The notes under the pieces: generated by a model
The model's database searches: none
Seen by the model: the letters and a program-made list of their open reading frames with translations, nothing else
What the model was told of the DNA's origin: nothing
Source: CBDBFG01 sp965204765
GTDB lineage: Bacteria; Pseudomonadota; Alphaproteobacteria; Caedimonadales; UBA9215
Assembly (NCBI GenBank): GCA_965204765.1
Contig: CBDBFG010000004.1
Span: forward strand, 728,893-792,892
Direction: 5' to 3'
DNA length: 64,000 bases
Program-made: the position numbers and the translations under genes
Shown here: piece by piece, positions 16,429-26,739 of the stretch
Layout: the number at the start of each line of letters is the position of its first letter
How positions within the stretch are numbered: position 1 is the first letter of the stretch

Positions 16429-19400
16429 TCATTCCATTTCATCTGCTTTGCTACGCCAAAATTCGGGTGATCCTTGTGGATTTTGTTTATCACCGCATTC
16501 ATATAATCCCTGATATGCCGCTTTTGTTAAAGCTCTATCATTTAAGGTAAGAGCTATAGTTTTTGCTCTCTTAAAGAACATAGTTGGCGATGTTGTCGAG
16601 CGATCCGTTGAACGTGGTGTAGAACTTTTAGGTGTTCTAGGGCTGCTTTCTGTTGAACGTTGCGGAGTGCTTATCGATGCAGATCTGCTTTGTGTAGTCA
16701 TAGCTCTAGTAGTTTTAGTACGAACATTGGTAGAAGTAGAGTAGCTTTTGCTAATTGGTCGTGCGCTATCTCTTGTACCCGGAGATGTTCTGGTTAATGT
16801 TTGTTTCTTTGTTAATAAAAGTTTTCCATATTCTATACATATTCGCGCTTCTAGTAAGCTATCAGATTTGACTGCACTTCGTGCTTTTTCTAGATATTCT
16901 TGTTTTAACTCTAGATTTTCTTCTAATTCAGCAATACCTAAAAATGCTCTGGCACACATTGCTTTTATTTTGCTTGTATCTAAGAAGCTATCAAATAAAT
17001 CAATTGCTGCTAAATAGAATTCTTTTTTCTTAGAATCATCTGCATCTAATAGATCTGCACAGTCAACCATGGCTCTAGCTTGTAATTGATATGCGGTTGA
17101 TCCTGTTAATAGCTCTATAGTGGCAAGATAATGTTTTATTTTATTCTCCTTATTACTGTGTAAGAGTGCAAGATGGATATTGATCCTTGCTTGTAAGATA
17201 TTTGTTGTGTGTGTTGGTTAACACTCTAAGAGCTTCTAAATAATCTCTTATTCTCTCTTCATTATTTCTGCTTTTAGTATTGCCAAGATCGAAATAATTT
17301 TGTGCTTCTCTTATTCTGCTTGTTTCATCTTCTCCTTCTTCGGGTAACAATGCTTGAGATTGTTGCAAATACTTAATCCTTTTTCTTTCATCTTCTGATA
17401 GAAGAGCAATACGAGAATAAACTAATGACAAGAGGTCGCTTTCATTTATATCTTCTAACAGTCTCTTTGCTTCCTTGTATAGTAGTAATTTTTGACTATC
17501 ATCTGTATCTAGTTCTGCTAGACCAAATTTTGCTTGAGCTACAAGTATTTTTTCATCAGTATCATTTAACAGGTGTATAGCGTTTGTATATAGTGCTTCC
17601 CTTTCATCTATGCCAGGTAGTAAATGTGCTAGCTCTATATTAGCACGTGCCAATAATACATTTTCTTTTGAGTGATGTAGCAATATAATCCCAGATCTAT
17701 ATAACTCTAATTTTTTTGATTGCTCGCTTTGTAATTTAGCAAAACCTATTTGGCTTCTTGCCAATAATACAGAATGTTGAGCGTCCGTTAATAAAGGTAT
17801 TGCTTCTTCATAATATGCTATTTGTTGTTTTCTATCATCAATTAACTCTGCTAGTCCTATCGAAGCTGTAGCATATAAAAGATTAAATTCACTGCGTATT
17901 TGGATATCTGCTTGTTGTATGCTGTCTATACTTTGGTCATCACATACTTTTGCTTCTAGTTGTTTTAAACTTTCTATACCATGCTTATAATATCGTGCCA
18001 TCATTTCATGATCATTAAGCAATGGTGCTAATTCGATATATGCTGAGGCTTGCAATAAATATTGATTTGAATTTCTTAAGATAGCTAATGCTTGTTTGTA
18101 GTATGTATATTTATGTTCTTCCTCAGAAACTAGCCTTGCTATTCCAATATATGATGTAGCTAATAAAGTATGTTCTGTCGTTGCAGATAATAATTCAATT
18201 GCTTCTTGATAGTACCTCTTTTTTTCTTCATCACTATCAGAAAATTCAATCAATCCTAGTTTAGTTTTTGCTTGAAGTAACTCTTGTGTGGTTGTTATAC
18301 ATCTTATGCTACCATAACATTCAATTACTACACTGCCTTGATTTTGTGTTTCTAATAAATTTAGCACTTCAGTGTAATAATGTTGTCTTCTATGGGGTCT
18401 GATGTTAATTCCGCTTTAGCTAAGTAAATTTCAGCTTTTAAATGATTTGTTTTTTCGCTATCTTGTTTTTTTTCTGTTGCTGATTCTAATAATCGCAAGG
18501 CTTTATTTAAATTTAAGGATTGTTCTCGTGAATCTTTACTATATAGCGATAAACAAAGGTATATTTGCGCTTTCAATTCGTATTCTCTGTTTCTGCTTAG
18601 CATACTTAGTGCTCGTTTTAATTCTTTCTTTGCACTGTTGCTGAAAATTTTTCCTCTGGTCTGGGCTATTTTTAATAATATTCTAGCACTGAATACCGAG
18701 TTTCCTCTGCCTGTTTCATTCGTATTAAGTGCAGCTTCGTAGTATGAAATTTTATGCCAAGAGTCCTTTTCTAGGTCGCCCAGATATATATTTGCTCGCA
18801 CTCTATCATAGACTCTTAATTCCTTACTATTAACAATAAGTAGTAAATTACTTTCATTTAATCCATTACCATTACACAATGCGTCCCAATCTATTCTTCG
18901 ATCAGCAGTTTGTGGTAATTCGGTAACGCTTGAATAAGTTACAGAATGTAAACTATTGTCCTCATGATCAGTATCGGTTGTGTCTAAACTATCTGTGCTT
19001 GCTACTGTGACTAATGAGGAAGGCGTTTCTGTTCTTGCCTTAAAAGGAGACAAAGGTGATTGTTGTTCTGTTGGGCTAGTGTCTTCTGGTAAAGATGATC
19101 TGCTATCCATTAAATTCTTTAATGATGAATCTCTACTAACTGTGCCTGGTAGATGTGCTAATAAACTTGCTCTGCGCGCATCAGACATTTCTCGTCTTCT
19201 TTGATAAGTAGGAGATGCTGATTCTACTTCCTCTGCAGCTGAAGCGGCTGAAGCAGCATGCATATCATCACTTGCACCGTATTTTTTACAACTTACATCA
19301 TCTCTTGCGGCACAGGAAGGGAATGATTGTTCTGGCATCATATCTTGAGTAGAATCTTGTTTATCTTCGCTTGCTACCTTTGCTATAGAACTTACACCTC

Positions 19401-20463
19401 TTATTGTGGATACCGCGCTAGTTTTTCTTCTTTTTTTATGTGGCCTAGCTAATGGTTTTATACTGGATGGAAATGCAATAGCTGTAACAAGGCGCATAGT
19501 ATCACTTGTGGTTCTGGCTGTAGATCTGGAATGCATTCTGCTTCGTTTTTTATCATGGCTTCTTTGTTTGCGAAGTGAAGATAATGATCCAGTTCGCTCT
19601 GCGCCTGATGTGTCTGTCACAGGTCGCATAGCACCATTTGTTGCACGCCCCACAGAGCTTGCAGCAGGTTGTGTTGACGTTATCTTGTACCTTGTATCAC
19701 AGAGATTCGGTAATGACTCATGGTCCATTACACTTTCACCACTGACCTCACTGGTTCTAGTTGTAAGAGCAGCTGTGACAGGGCGTCTTCCACTTCTGGT
19801 TAATGGTCTTGTTTTGATCTTTTTTGTACGCAGAGGAGATAATGATTTTGCTGTTCTCGCACTGTCATTACTATCTGGTCTAGTTTTTGTAGAGATGGTT
19901 GTTACAGGAAACATTCCTCTTCCTTCAGATGTCATCGCACTATCACTGCTTTCAAATGCCTTTCTTTGTCGTGGTAAATTTTCAGGAAATAACCTGGATA
20001 AAAAAGATAGTGTTTCTCCAGAATGTTCCATGAAAAGGTGTTGATCAACAGTTCTTAGTCTGCCGGGCGAACTACAATCCGTTGCCGTACCGTAAGCAAC
20101 ACTACTAGTACTGTGAGCACTAGAGGCGCTTTGCACAATTTTATCATCTTGAGTCATAACTGGTTGTAAACGAGTAGCACTACCTTCATGAGTTTGGACA
20201 GGACGAAACGGGTATCGTGAGTCGCGTCTAATAGATATTCTGGTAGTGGTTCTTTGTTTTCGTACGGTTCTTCTACGTGTGAAGGTTCTTTTTGATGATT
20301 GCACTTTGCGTCTTGTGAAAGATGGAGAATGTGTTTGCTCTTCTTTGCCTAATAGTTGTGAATCATCCTGTCTTGGTACTGCAGCAAGGCGTGGCTCGGC
20401 ATGAGTGATAGCTAATAATTGGTGCAAGATTATAGTGGTTGTTAAATATAACAAAATACGCAT
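16429..20463 (-). pseudogene. Very large secreted TPR-repeat protein, split by two frameshifts
   Basis: Three consecutive open segments (20463-18361, 18367-17153 and 17070-16429) are pieces of one gene of about 1,340 codons. Segment one starts with a signal peptide (RILLYLTTTIILHQLLAITHA), continues with some 500 residues rich in Arg, Ser and Thr, including basic patches such as HKKRRKT, and then begins TPR/Sel1-like helical repeats. Those repeats (pattern Y..A..LL........LLA.A.I.LA.L) fill segment two and resume in segment three before a Ser/Thr/Pro-rich stretch and a short helical tail. Frame one runs into TAA at 18361, but the repeat pattern carries on as HRRQHYYTEVLNLLE in the next frame; one C lost from the C4 run at 18394-18397 explains it. 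At 17153 the pattern again carries on in another frame (NILQARINIHLALLH); the slip is at the TG/CA run 17206-17214. It follows the patatin gene by 96 bp on the same strand. Probably a host-directed effector, now inactive or switched off by slippage. Confidence 0.72.
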
Positions 20464-20559
20464 ATTATGATCATCCTAGTATTTTGTTTATCATTCCCTA
20501 TTTACAACTAAAATTGCATTACGATAATATTAATAATTAATTAAAATTTAAATATATTT

Positions 20560-22047
20560 TTATTTACCTTCTGGCAAAGACCTTGTAGAAGAAACTACTA
20601 ATAAAGGATCACTACTGCGAAATGTAGGACGTGATGATAATGAAGGGGATTCTCGATCAGCAAGAGAGGTTATAATTGACGCTAAATCAGCTTCTCTGCT
20701 GCGAATTGTTCTTTCAGCAGCATAGATAAGAGATTGGATATTTTCTTCTGAAATATCATCCATCTCTGATGATTCTCTACTAATTACCGGTTGTAATCTA
20801 AAATATCTACGTTCATAAATTCCTCGTGAGACTATTATATCCGGTAATACTATCTGCATTTCTCGGTGTACTAGGCTGCTAGCACCAAACATTGTGATAT
20901 CTACCACAGGTTTGATCCACCCTATTCCTCCTTTATGCCTCATTTGGCGATAACTGCGTGTTTTAATGGTTTGCCCTGTGCCAATAGACAGCACTTTAAA
21001 TTCTGTTGCATTTGGAAACATTTGTTGTGCCATTGTAAGTCCTATCATCGCTGGATTATTTGCTACCACACCTCCATCAATTACTGTATATAAATTACCT
21101 ATCATATCTCGTAATCGCATTGGTTTAAAATAGGTTGGTGCTGATCCAGTCGCAACTGCAACATCACGCATAAAAAAGTTTTCTTTAGGCTCTCCTCTGG
21201 CAAAGCAACTGTTAAATAATATCTCTCGATATCAGCCGATTTCAAATCCAGTTACAATAACATTACCAAGAGCATCACTTAGTTTTGTATCTCCAAATAA
21301 TTCGCTGGTCATTCTTGTTAAGCCTTTGGAAGAATATTTTGGTCGCAACATTCCACAGCAGCTAAGAATATTCAAAAACTTTCTACCAAAAATCTTATCT
21401 CCATGATTGACATATAAATCCATTAAATCTTGTGCGCTATACTTTGCAGAAGTTTCTCCTCTTTCATTAACTGTTGGTACATTGAGCGCCTGTAAGATAA
21501 TTCCTCCGGTAGAAGTGCCCACCATAACATCAAATATTTTATATATGGGTTTTTTAACTTTTTTTTCTATTTCAGCAAGAATAGTAGCTGGTATTACTCC
21601 TCTTTGTCCACCGCCATCAACCGATAATATCCAAATGGTTTCTCCATTTTTTGGTCGTGCAATATGTTCTGGAATGAATTGTCCTAATATTTGTGTGGCG
21701 CTGAGTAAACTGGCATTAGCTCCAAAACTTTGCCTTCGTCTGGTGGGGCTCATTGGTAAAGGTGTATTCATCGTTACAACAGTGTCATCTAGCGGCACTA
21801 AATTCATTGAACTGGTTTCCGCTGGTATGTCGTCGCCATCAACAAGAGGAGGGCTGGGAATAGATAAACGAACGGTATCGTGTATATCAGTAACAGTACG
21901 CGTAATTACAGATAAGGATGACTGTCTGGTCATTTGTCTTCGTTCTATTATGCCGTCGGTCTGATGAGTGCCAGCAACGGCATAAGAAAAGCTTATTATA
22001 AGTAAAGACAATCTTAGTAAAATGCAAATTGGAAAGGTAGTTAGCAT
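20560..22047 (-). pseudogene. Secreted patatin-like phospholipase interrupted by in-frame TGA
   Basis: Patatin-family lipid acyl hydrolase, which uses a Ser-Asp dyad to cleave phospholipids; rickettsial relatives are secreted and act on host membranes. The ATG at 22045-22047 begins a signal peptide (TTFPICILLRLSLLIISFSYAVA). After a Ser/Thr-rich linker the oxyanion motif DGGGQRG appears near residue 145, the nucleophile motif GTSTGG near 177, and, beyond a stop at TGA 21232-21234, the dyad Asp in DGGVVANNPA. The two open segments are in the same frame (TGFEIG, stop, YREILFNSCFARGEPKENFFMRDVAVATGSAPTYF-type continuation), so a single substitution inactivates the gene. The upstream half lacks the catalytic Asp and the downstream half lacks the Ser, so neither would work alone. 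Recoding of TGA is unlikely because TGA is used as a normal stop elsewhere. Confidence 0.85.
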
Positions 22048-22590
22048 AACTTCACCTATTTGAGTAATAAGTTTGTTACGCCACGTTATAAATATATTGC
22101 GATAAATAAATTATTCAGTATTTGAATAAAAATTTATCCTAATTTAATCATTTTATTGACTATTTATTAACAAATAGTAAAGTATGTTATTGTGCTATAA
22201 AAAACTTGATAGATGATTGATTATATCAAGGCAAAAGAGTCAGAATATTATACAATAATCAATAAGGTGTTCGATAATTCGAAATTATTGAATATTGTTA
22301 TTTTGCACTAACTTTGTGTACAGTAAAAACAGTCTTAATTTGGGTTGTTACTGTATTAGCATTAACAGTTCATAGTCTCAGTCTTACGTTATGACTGAGC
22401 TAAGTATAAATTCTGATTATCCCGAATAATATTTTTGATAGGGTTTATTTTATAGTGGTTATGGAAAAAATATTTATCAATTATCCATTTGTACTCTAAA
22501 TCTCTTAATGAACAATAGCAAAAAGATGGTAAATCTCTATCAAAGACAAGCTCCACGTAATATTCACATGGAGCGTAGAATATAATTTAT
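22048..22590. other. 543-bp non-coding region with small hairpins
   Basis: No gene recognised. Very AT-rich. Three short stem-loops are visible: CTTGATA/TATCAAG (22205-22230), ACTGT/ACAGT (22350-22369) and CTCAGTC/GACTGAG (22377-22399). The last two are adjacent, as in a small structured RNA, but there is no clear promoter and terminator pair to support one. The patatin promoter should lie near 22080-22180. Confidence 0.25.
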
Positions 22591-22824
22591 TTATTGATCT
22601 TCATGTGAGCTTTCATCACTGCTTAATTCTTCCTCTTTGATAGGTTGGCATTGCACAATATATTTTGTATTAGGCGCTCTTTTTACAATAAAATCACCGG
22701 GTTTTACATATATTATTCGCACAGCTGTCTTTGTTTTGCGCTGTTCATCTGGTTGAATATCATCACTAGCATGGCATAAATTACAACAAAGTAATATAGC
22801 AGTTAAGTTTAATGTTGTTGGCAT
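22591..22824 (-). CDS. Small secreted protein (77 aa), unknown function
   Basis: ATG at 22822-22824 with AAGGAG 8 bases upstream, which decides the start. The N-terminal 20 residues are a signal peptide (TLNLTAILLCCNLCHA), leaving a mature protein of about 57 residues with Lys/Arg-rich centre (RKTKTAVRIIYVKPGDFIVKR) and an acidic tail (EEELSSDESSHEDQ). The VRIIYVKPGDFIVKRA segment looks like a small beta structure. No homologue recognised. It stands alone downstream of the ychF operon region on the same strand order, 104 bp from the ychF 3' end. Confidence 0.55.
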   Translation of the reverse strand: MPTTLNLTAILLCCNLCHASDDIQPDEQRKTKTAVRIIYVKPGDFIVKRAPNTKYIVQCQPIKEEELSSDESSHEDQ

Positions 22825-22928
22825 ACTTTTCTCCTTAATAATCAGTTATTAGAGTATTGATTGTGATAAGTTTTAAAGTACGCTACGCATAAAACGCACT
22901 GAATTTACATTATTCAGCACAAAAATGG

Positions 22929-24029
22929 TTATACATTGAATCGAAAATGGAACACATCTCCATCTTGTACGATATAGTCTTTTCCTTCTTGTCTAACTTT
23001 ACCAGCAGATTTTGCCCCTTGTTCACCTTGATGTTGTAGATAATCAGCACATGATATCGTTTCAGCGCAAATAAATCCTCTTTCAAAGTCACCATGTATT
23101 ACACCTGCTGCTTGTGGTGCTTTACTACCGGATCTAGCATTCCAAGCTCTTGCCTCTTTTGGACCAACAGTAAAAAATGTCAGGTAATTTAATAATTTAT
23201 ATCCTTCAATAATTACTTTGCTAAGCCCTGTCTTGCTAAGGCCTAGTGCTTGTAAAAATTCTTCCTTTTCTTCTTGTGTATCTAAGCACGCTATTTCAGA
23301 TTCAATAGCCGCTGAAATTATTACGTGCCGCGCACTTTGTGTTTGTGCTAGTTCATCTACCTTATCGACATATTGATTGCCTGTGGTAATTTCATCCTCA
23401 CTAACATTACAAACATATAATACTGGCTTGGAAGTTAATAGTTGCAGTCTTTTAAATGCTTGCTGTTCTTCATCTGTAATATCGGCGTAACGCGCAGGTT
23501 TACCTTGTTCCAGAACAGTAAGAATTTTATGTATTAGGTTTAGGATGTCAATAGCTTCTTGATCTTTACTTTTAGCCTTTTTTTGCAACCCATTTATTCT
23601 AGTTTGCAATGATTCCATATCTGCAATCATTAGTTCTGTATCGATTATTTCGATATCACGAACAGGGTCTACATTTCCTTCGACATGGGTAATATCACCG
23701 CTATCAAAGCATCTAACAACGTGAATTATAGCGTCAATTTCTCGTATATGTGCTAGAAACTTATTACCTAATCCCTCGCCTTTGCTTGCACCTTTTACTA
23801 GTCCTGCAATATCAACAAATTCTATTTGATTAGGGATTATTTGTTGAGATTGGGCTAATTGGGCCAGTTTATCCAGCCTATCATCCGGTACAGCAACCTT
23901 GCCAACATTAGGTTCGATTGTACAGAAAGGGTAATTTGCTGCTTCTGCCGCTGTTGTTTTAGTAAGTGCATTAAATAATGTAGATTTACCAACATTGGGT
24001 AGTCCAACTATTCCACATTTAAATCCCAT
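22929..24029 (-). CDS. ychF: Redox-regulated ATPase/GTPase YchF (OLA1 family)
   Basis: Universal Obg-family P-loop NTPase that binds ribosomes and prefers ATP; cytoplasmic. The 366-residue length is standard. G1 is GLPNVGKSTLFNAL at residues 8-21, the switch II region reads DIAGLVKGASKGEGLGN near 73-89, the coiled-coil insert lies around 135-200, and the C-terminal TGS domain contains FTVGPKEARAW and ends with FHFRFNV. It is the last gene of a seven-gene minus-strand operon; recJ ends 9 bp upstream of its ATG at 24027-24029. Confidence 0.96.
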   Translation of the reverse strand: MGFKCGIVGLPNVGKSTLFNALTKTTAAEAANYPFCTIEPNVGKVAVPDDRLDKLAQLAQSQQIIPNQIEFVDIAGLVKGASKGEGLGNKFLAHIREIDAIIHVVRCFDSGDITHVEGNVDPVRDIEIIDTELMIADMESLQTRINGLQKKAKSKDQEAIDILNLIHKILTVLEQGKPARYADITDEEQQAFKRLQLLTSKPVLYVCNVSEDEITTGNQYVDKVDELAQTQSARHVIISAAIESEIACLDTQEEKEEFLQALGLSKTGLSKVIIEGYKLLNYLTFFTVGPKEARAWNARSGSKAPQAAGVIHGDFERGFICAETISCADYLQHQGEQGAKSAGKVRQEGKDYIVQDGDVFHFRFNV

Positions 24030-24038
24030 AATCGTAAC

Positions 24039-25814
24039 CTATTTTAAAATTGTTTGCATGATATCTTCAATAATGAATTGCACTTTACGTGTTCCATTCC
24101 ATTCGTTGATTTTTAATGCACCAACGATAGAAAACCATTTATCACTGCTGTTTAGTAATAACTCGCCCATTGTAGTATCAACGGCACGAAATGCAATAGC
24201 TGATATAGTTTTATTATTACCAAAATTTTGTAAAATGCATTTGATATGATTTTTTCCTATAATACTAGGTCGTATAATATTGACTTTATTTAATAAAAAT
24301 CTTGGTATTGTGTTGCCTTGGCCATACGGAGCAAGCATTTCTAGCTTATCCAGAAAATCAATGTTTGCCCCAGCTATTGAAATACATGCGTCAATTTCCA
24401 GTTGGGGTGTAAGGTCTATATTTTGTGCAATAATTTTTTCTGTAATAAAAGTTGAAAATTCTGATAATTTTTCTTGATTAATTGTTAAACCAGCGGCCAT
24501 AGCATGTCCACCACCGTTAACGAGTAAATTATTTTGTTTGGCACTATGTACTAGATTACCAATATCTAATCCTGGTACGGAGCGAGCAGAACCTTTACCA
24601 ATGCCATTATCATCATAAGTAATAACAAAAGTTGGTCTGTTGTATTTTTCTTTTATCCTACTTGCGGCAATTCCGATAACACCTTGATGCCATTTCTTGC
24701 TGTATACTATGATTACTGGCGAGTTTTTTTGTCTTTCTGCTTGATTTAAAGCTCCAATAATAATTTCTTGTTCAATTTGTTTGCGTTCATCATTATATAG
24801 GCTAAGTTGTGTTGCTATTTGTGCTGCTTGCTGCCTATCGGATGTGGACAGTATCTTGACCCCTAGTGATGATTCCCCCACTCTACCGCCAGCATTAATT
24901 CTTGGTCCAATTAAAAATCCAATGTGGTAGGCATTGGGCGATTCATTTATGCCTGCTATATTATATAACGACGATAACCCTATGTTATTATGTTTGGCGA
25001 AAACTTTTAAACCTTGTGTAACGTATGCTCGGTTTATCCCTCGTAATGGCACTACATCACAAATTGTTCCTGTAGTAACTAAATCAAGATAACTAAATAA
25101 ATCAGGGTAATGTTTTACTATGGATAGTTGTGTTATTTTTTGTTGTAAGGCTACTAAAAATATGAATGCTACGCCAACTGCAGCACAATGTTTACAATCG
25201 TTTTTCTCGTGATCAATTCTATTAGGATTAATAATAGCTAATGCGTTGGGTAATTTAGACTCTGAAATATGATGATCAATAATTATGATATCAAGATTAA
25301 TTTTATTAGCGTACTCTATGGCATCAAATGAAGTAGTGCCACAGTCAACAGTAATAACTAACTTGTTACCGTTGGCTTGTAATTTTTGTAATGCATTGGT
25401 ATTAGGACCGTAACCTTCTTTTACTCTATCTGGGATGTATACTTCTACCTCAAGGCCCAGAGCAGTAAAGTATTTATATAATAACGCTGATGAGGTGGCG
25501 CCATCAACATCATAATCACCAAAAATTGCAATTTTCTGATTATTTTTAATGGCTTTTATTATGCGCTCTATTGCAAGATCCATATCTTTCAATTGCCATG
25601 GATTGGGTAATAAATGTTTGATAGTCGGATGCAAAAATGATTCTATTTCATGTTCTTGGATATCTCTTACTACTAGTATCCTTGCTACAACTTCTGGTAA
25701 ATCATGTTTTTGTTTATAGGCTAGAACTTTTTGTTCATCTACATATGGGATAATCCATTTCTTGCCAGAAACAGAAAGCTGATTTTCAAAAATAGATTCT
25801 TTATTTTTACTCAT
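24039..25814 (-). CDS. recJ: Single-stranded-DNA-specific exonuclease RecJ
   Basis: 5'-3' exonuclease of the DHH family, acting in RecF-pathway recombination and mismatch and base-excision repair. 591 residues, close to the usual 570-600. Metal-binding motifs are present in order: FGDYDVDGATSSAL (near 99-112), VTVDCGTT, IIIIDHHISES (DHH, near 179-189) and GTICDVVPLRG. The DHHA1 domain has INAGGRVGESSLG and NGGGHAMAAGL, followed by an OB-fold C-terminus. It sits between the lpxL-like gene (22-bp gap) and ychF (9-bp gap), unusual company for a repair gene but clearly part of the same transcription unit. Confidence 0.96.
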   Translation of the reverse strand: MSKNKESIFENQLSVSGKKWIIPYVDEQKVLAYKQKHDLPEVVARILVVRDIQEHEIESFLHPTIKHLLPNPWQLKDMDLAIERIIKAIKNNQKIAIFGDYDVDGATSSALLYKYFTALGLEVEVYIPDRVKEGYGPNTNALQKLQANGNKLVITVDCGTTSFDAIEYANKINLDIIIIDHHISESKLPNALAIINPNRIDHEKNDCKHCAAVGVAFIFLVALQQKITQLSIVKHYPDLFSYLDLVTTGTICDVVPLRGINRAYVTQGLKVFAKHNNIGLSSLYNIAGINESPNAYHIGFLIGPRINAGGRVGESSLGVKILSTSDRQQAAQIATQLSLYNDERKQIEQEIIIGALNQAERQKNSPVIIVYSKKWHQGVIGIAASRIKEKYNRPTFVITYDDNGIGKGSARSVPGLDIGNLVHSAKQNNLLVNGGGHAMAAGLTINQEKLSEFSTFITEKIIAQNIDLTPQLEIDACISIAGANIDFLDKLEMLAPYGQGNTIPRFLLNKVNIIRPSIIGKNHIKCILQNFGNNKTISAIAFRAVDTTMGELLLNSSDKWFSIVGALKINEWNGTRKVQFIIEDIMQTILK

Positions 25815-25836
25815 AACATGATACTTTCATATAGTA

Positions 25837-26733
25837 TTATTTACTATATACCTCTTTTTCCCATCGCTTGTGCAGCCAAAACCATTGTTGTGGATTTTGG
25901 TTAATCCAATTCTCAATGTGTTGATTAATATCAGTTAATATTTTTTGTTCTGGGTGTTTGTATTTCGTATAATTATTCGGCATAATTACAGGATGATAAA
26001 TTATTTTTAATTTTGTACCCTTTGTTCTGATTACTTGAAATGGTAAAATTGGTACTTGAAATTTTAAAGATAATTTGGATATCGCACTGGCTGTCATAGC
26101 TGGTTTATTAAAAAAGTTTATTGCTACACCTTCATTAAGCTTTTGATCCATTAACATTGAAATATATGATTTGTTTTTTAAACATTGGATTATTTGTTTT
26201 GCCCCCTTTGATCCTTTGGGAATAATACCATGGGTTATAGATAAGTGAATTTTATTAATTATATAACGCAAAAAAGGATTATTGATAAATCTTGTAACAT
26301 TAAAAATCTTTAATCCACATTGCTTGGCATACAGACTACCTAGCTCCCAATTACCATAATGAGCAGAAAATAAAAATCCTCCCTTATTAAGTGCATGAAA
26401 CTTATGTAGGTTATCTAATCCTTGAATCTCAAAATTATTATTTTGCATTAGGTTAATTCTAGCCAAGTGAAAATACTCAAATAAATTACGACCAAGGTTT
26501 TCCCACATAGTAGATGTAATATTATGTTGTTTATCAATATCTATTCCTGGGAAGGCTATTTGCAGGTTAATTTTGGCGATATTATTCAAACGATAGCAAG
26601 CTTTGCCTATTAGTTTAAATAGTGCTCCTCCGAGGCAAGAGCTTGCTTTAAACGGTAGGATATACCCTATTAGCATTATAATAATAAAAATGATAGTTTG
26701 TATAATATATGAAATGTTCTTTAGTATTTTCAT
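25837..26733 (-). CDS. lpxL: Lipid A late acyltransferase (LpxL/HtrB family)
   Basis: Inner-membrane acyltransferase that adds a secondary acyl chain to Kdo2-lipid IVA. 298 residues with one N-terminal membrane anchor (ISYIIQTIIFIIIMLIGYIL). The catalytic HX4E motif is in SAHYGNWELGS near 125-135, with MLMDQKLNEGVAINFFNKPA (substrate loop) near 192-212 and a Trp-rich end (PQQWFWLHKRWE) typical of LpxL/LpxM. Family is sure; LpxL against LpxM or LpxP cannot be decided by eye. It follows lpxK by 6 bp in the lipid A operon. Confidence 0.88.
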   Translation of the reverse strand: MKILKNISYIIQTIIFIIIMLIGYILPFKASSCLGGALFKLIGKACYRLNNIAKINLQIAFPGIDIDKQHNITSTMWENLGRNLFEYFHLARINLMQNNNFEIQGLDNLHKFHALNKGGFLFSAHYGNWELGSLYAKQCGLKIFNVTRFINNPFLRYIINKIHLSITHGIIPKGSKGAKQIIQCLKNKSYISMLMDQKLNEGVAINFFNKPAMTASAISKLSLKFQVPILPFQVIRTKGTKLKIIYHPVIMPNNYTKYKHPEQKILTDINQHIENWINQNPQQWFWLHKRWEKEVYSK

Positions 26734-26739
26734 CGCATG

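Noticed and set aside
19406..20044. 212-codon plus-strand open frame opposite the TPR protein
   Set aside because: It is antisense to the Ser/Arg/Thr-rich stretch of the minus-strand gene; the composition follows from that, and no motif or signal is seen.
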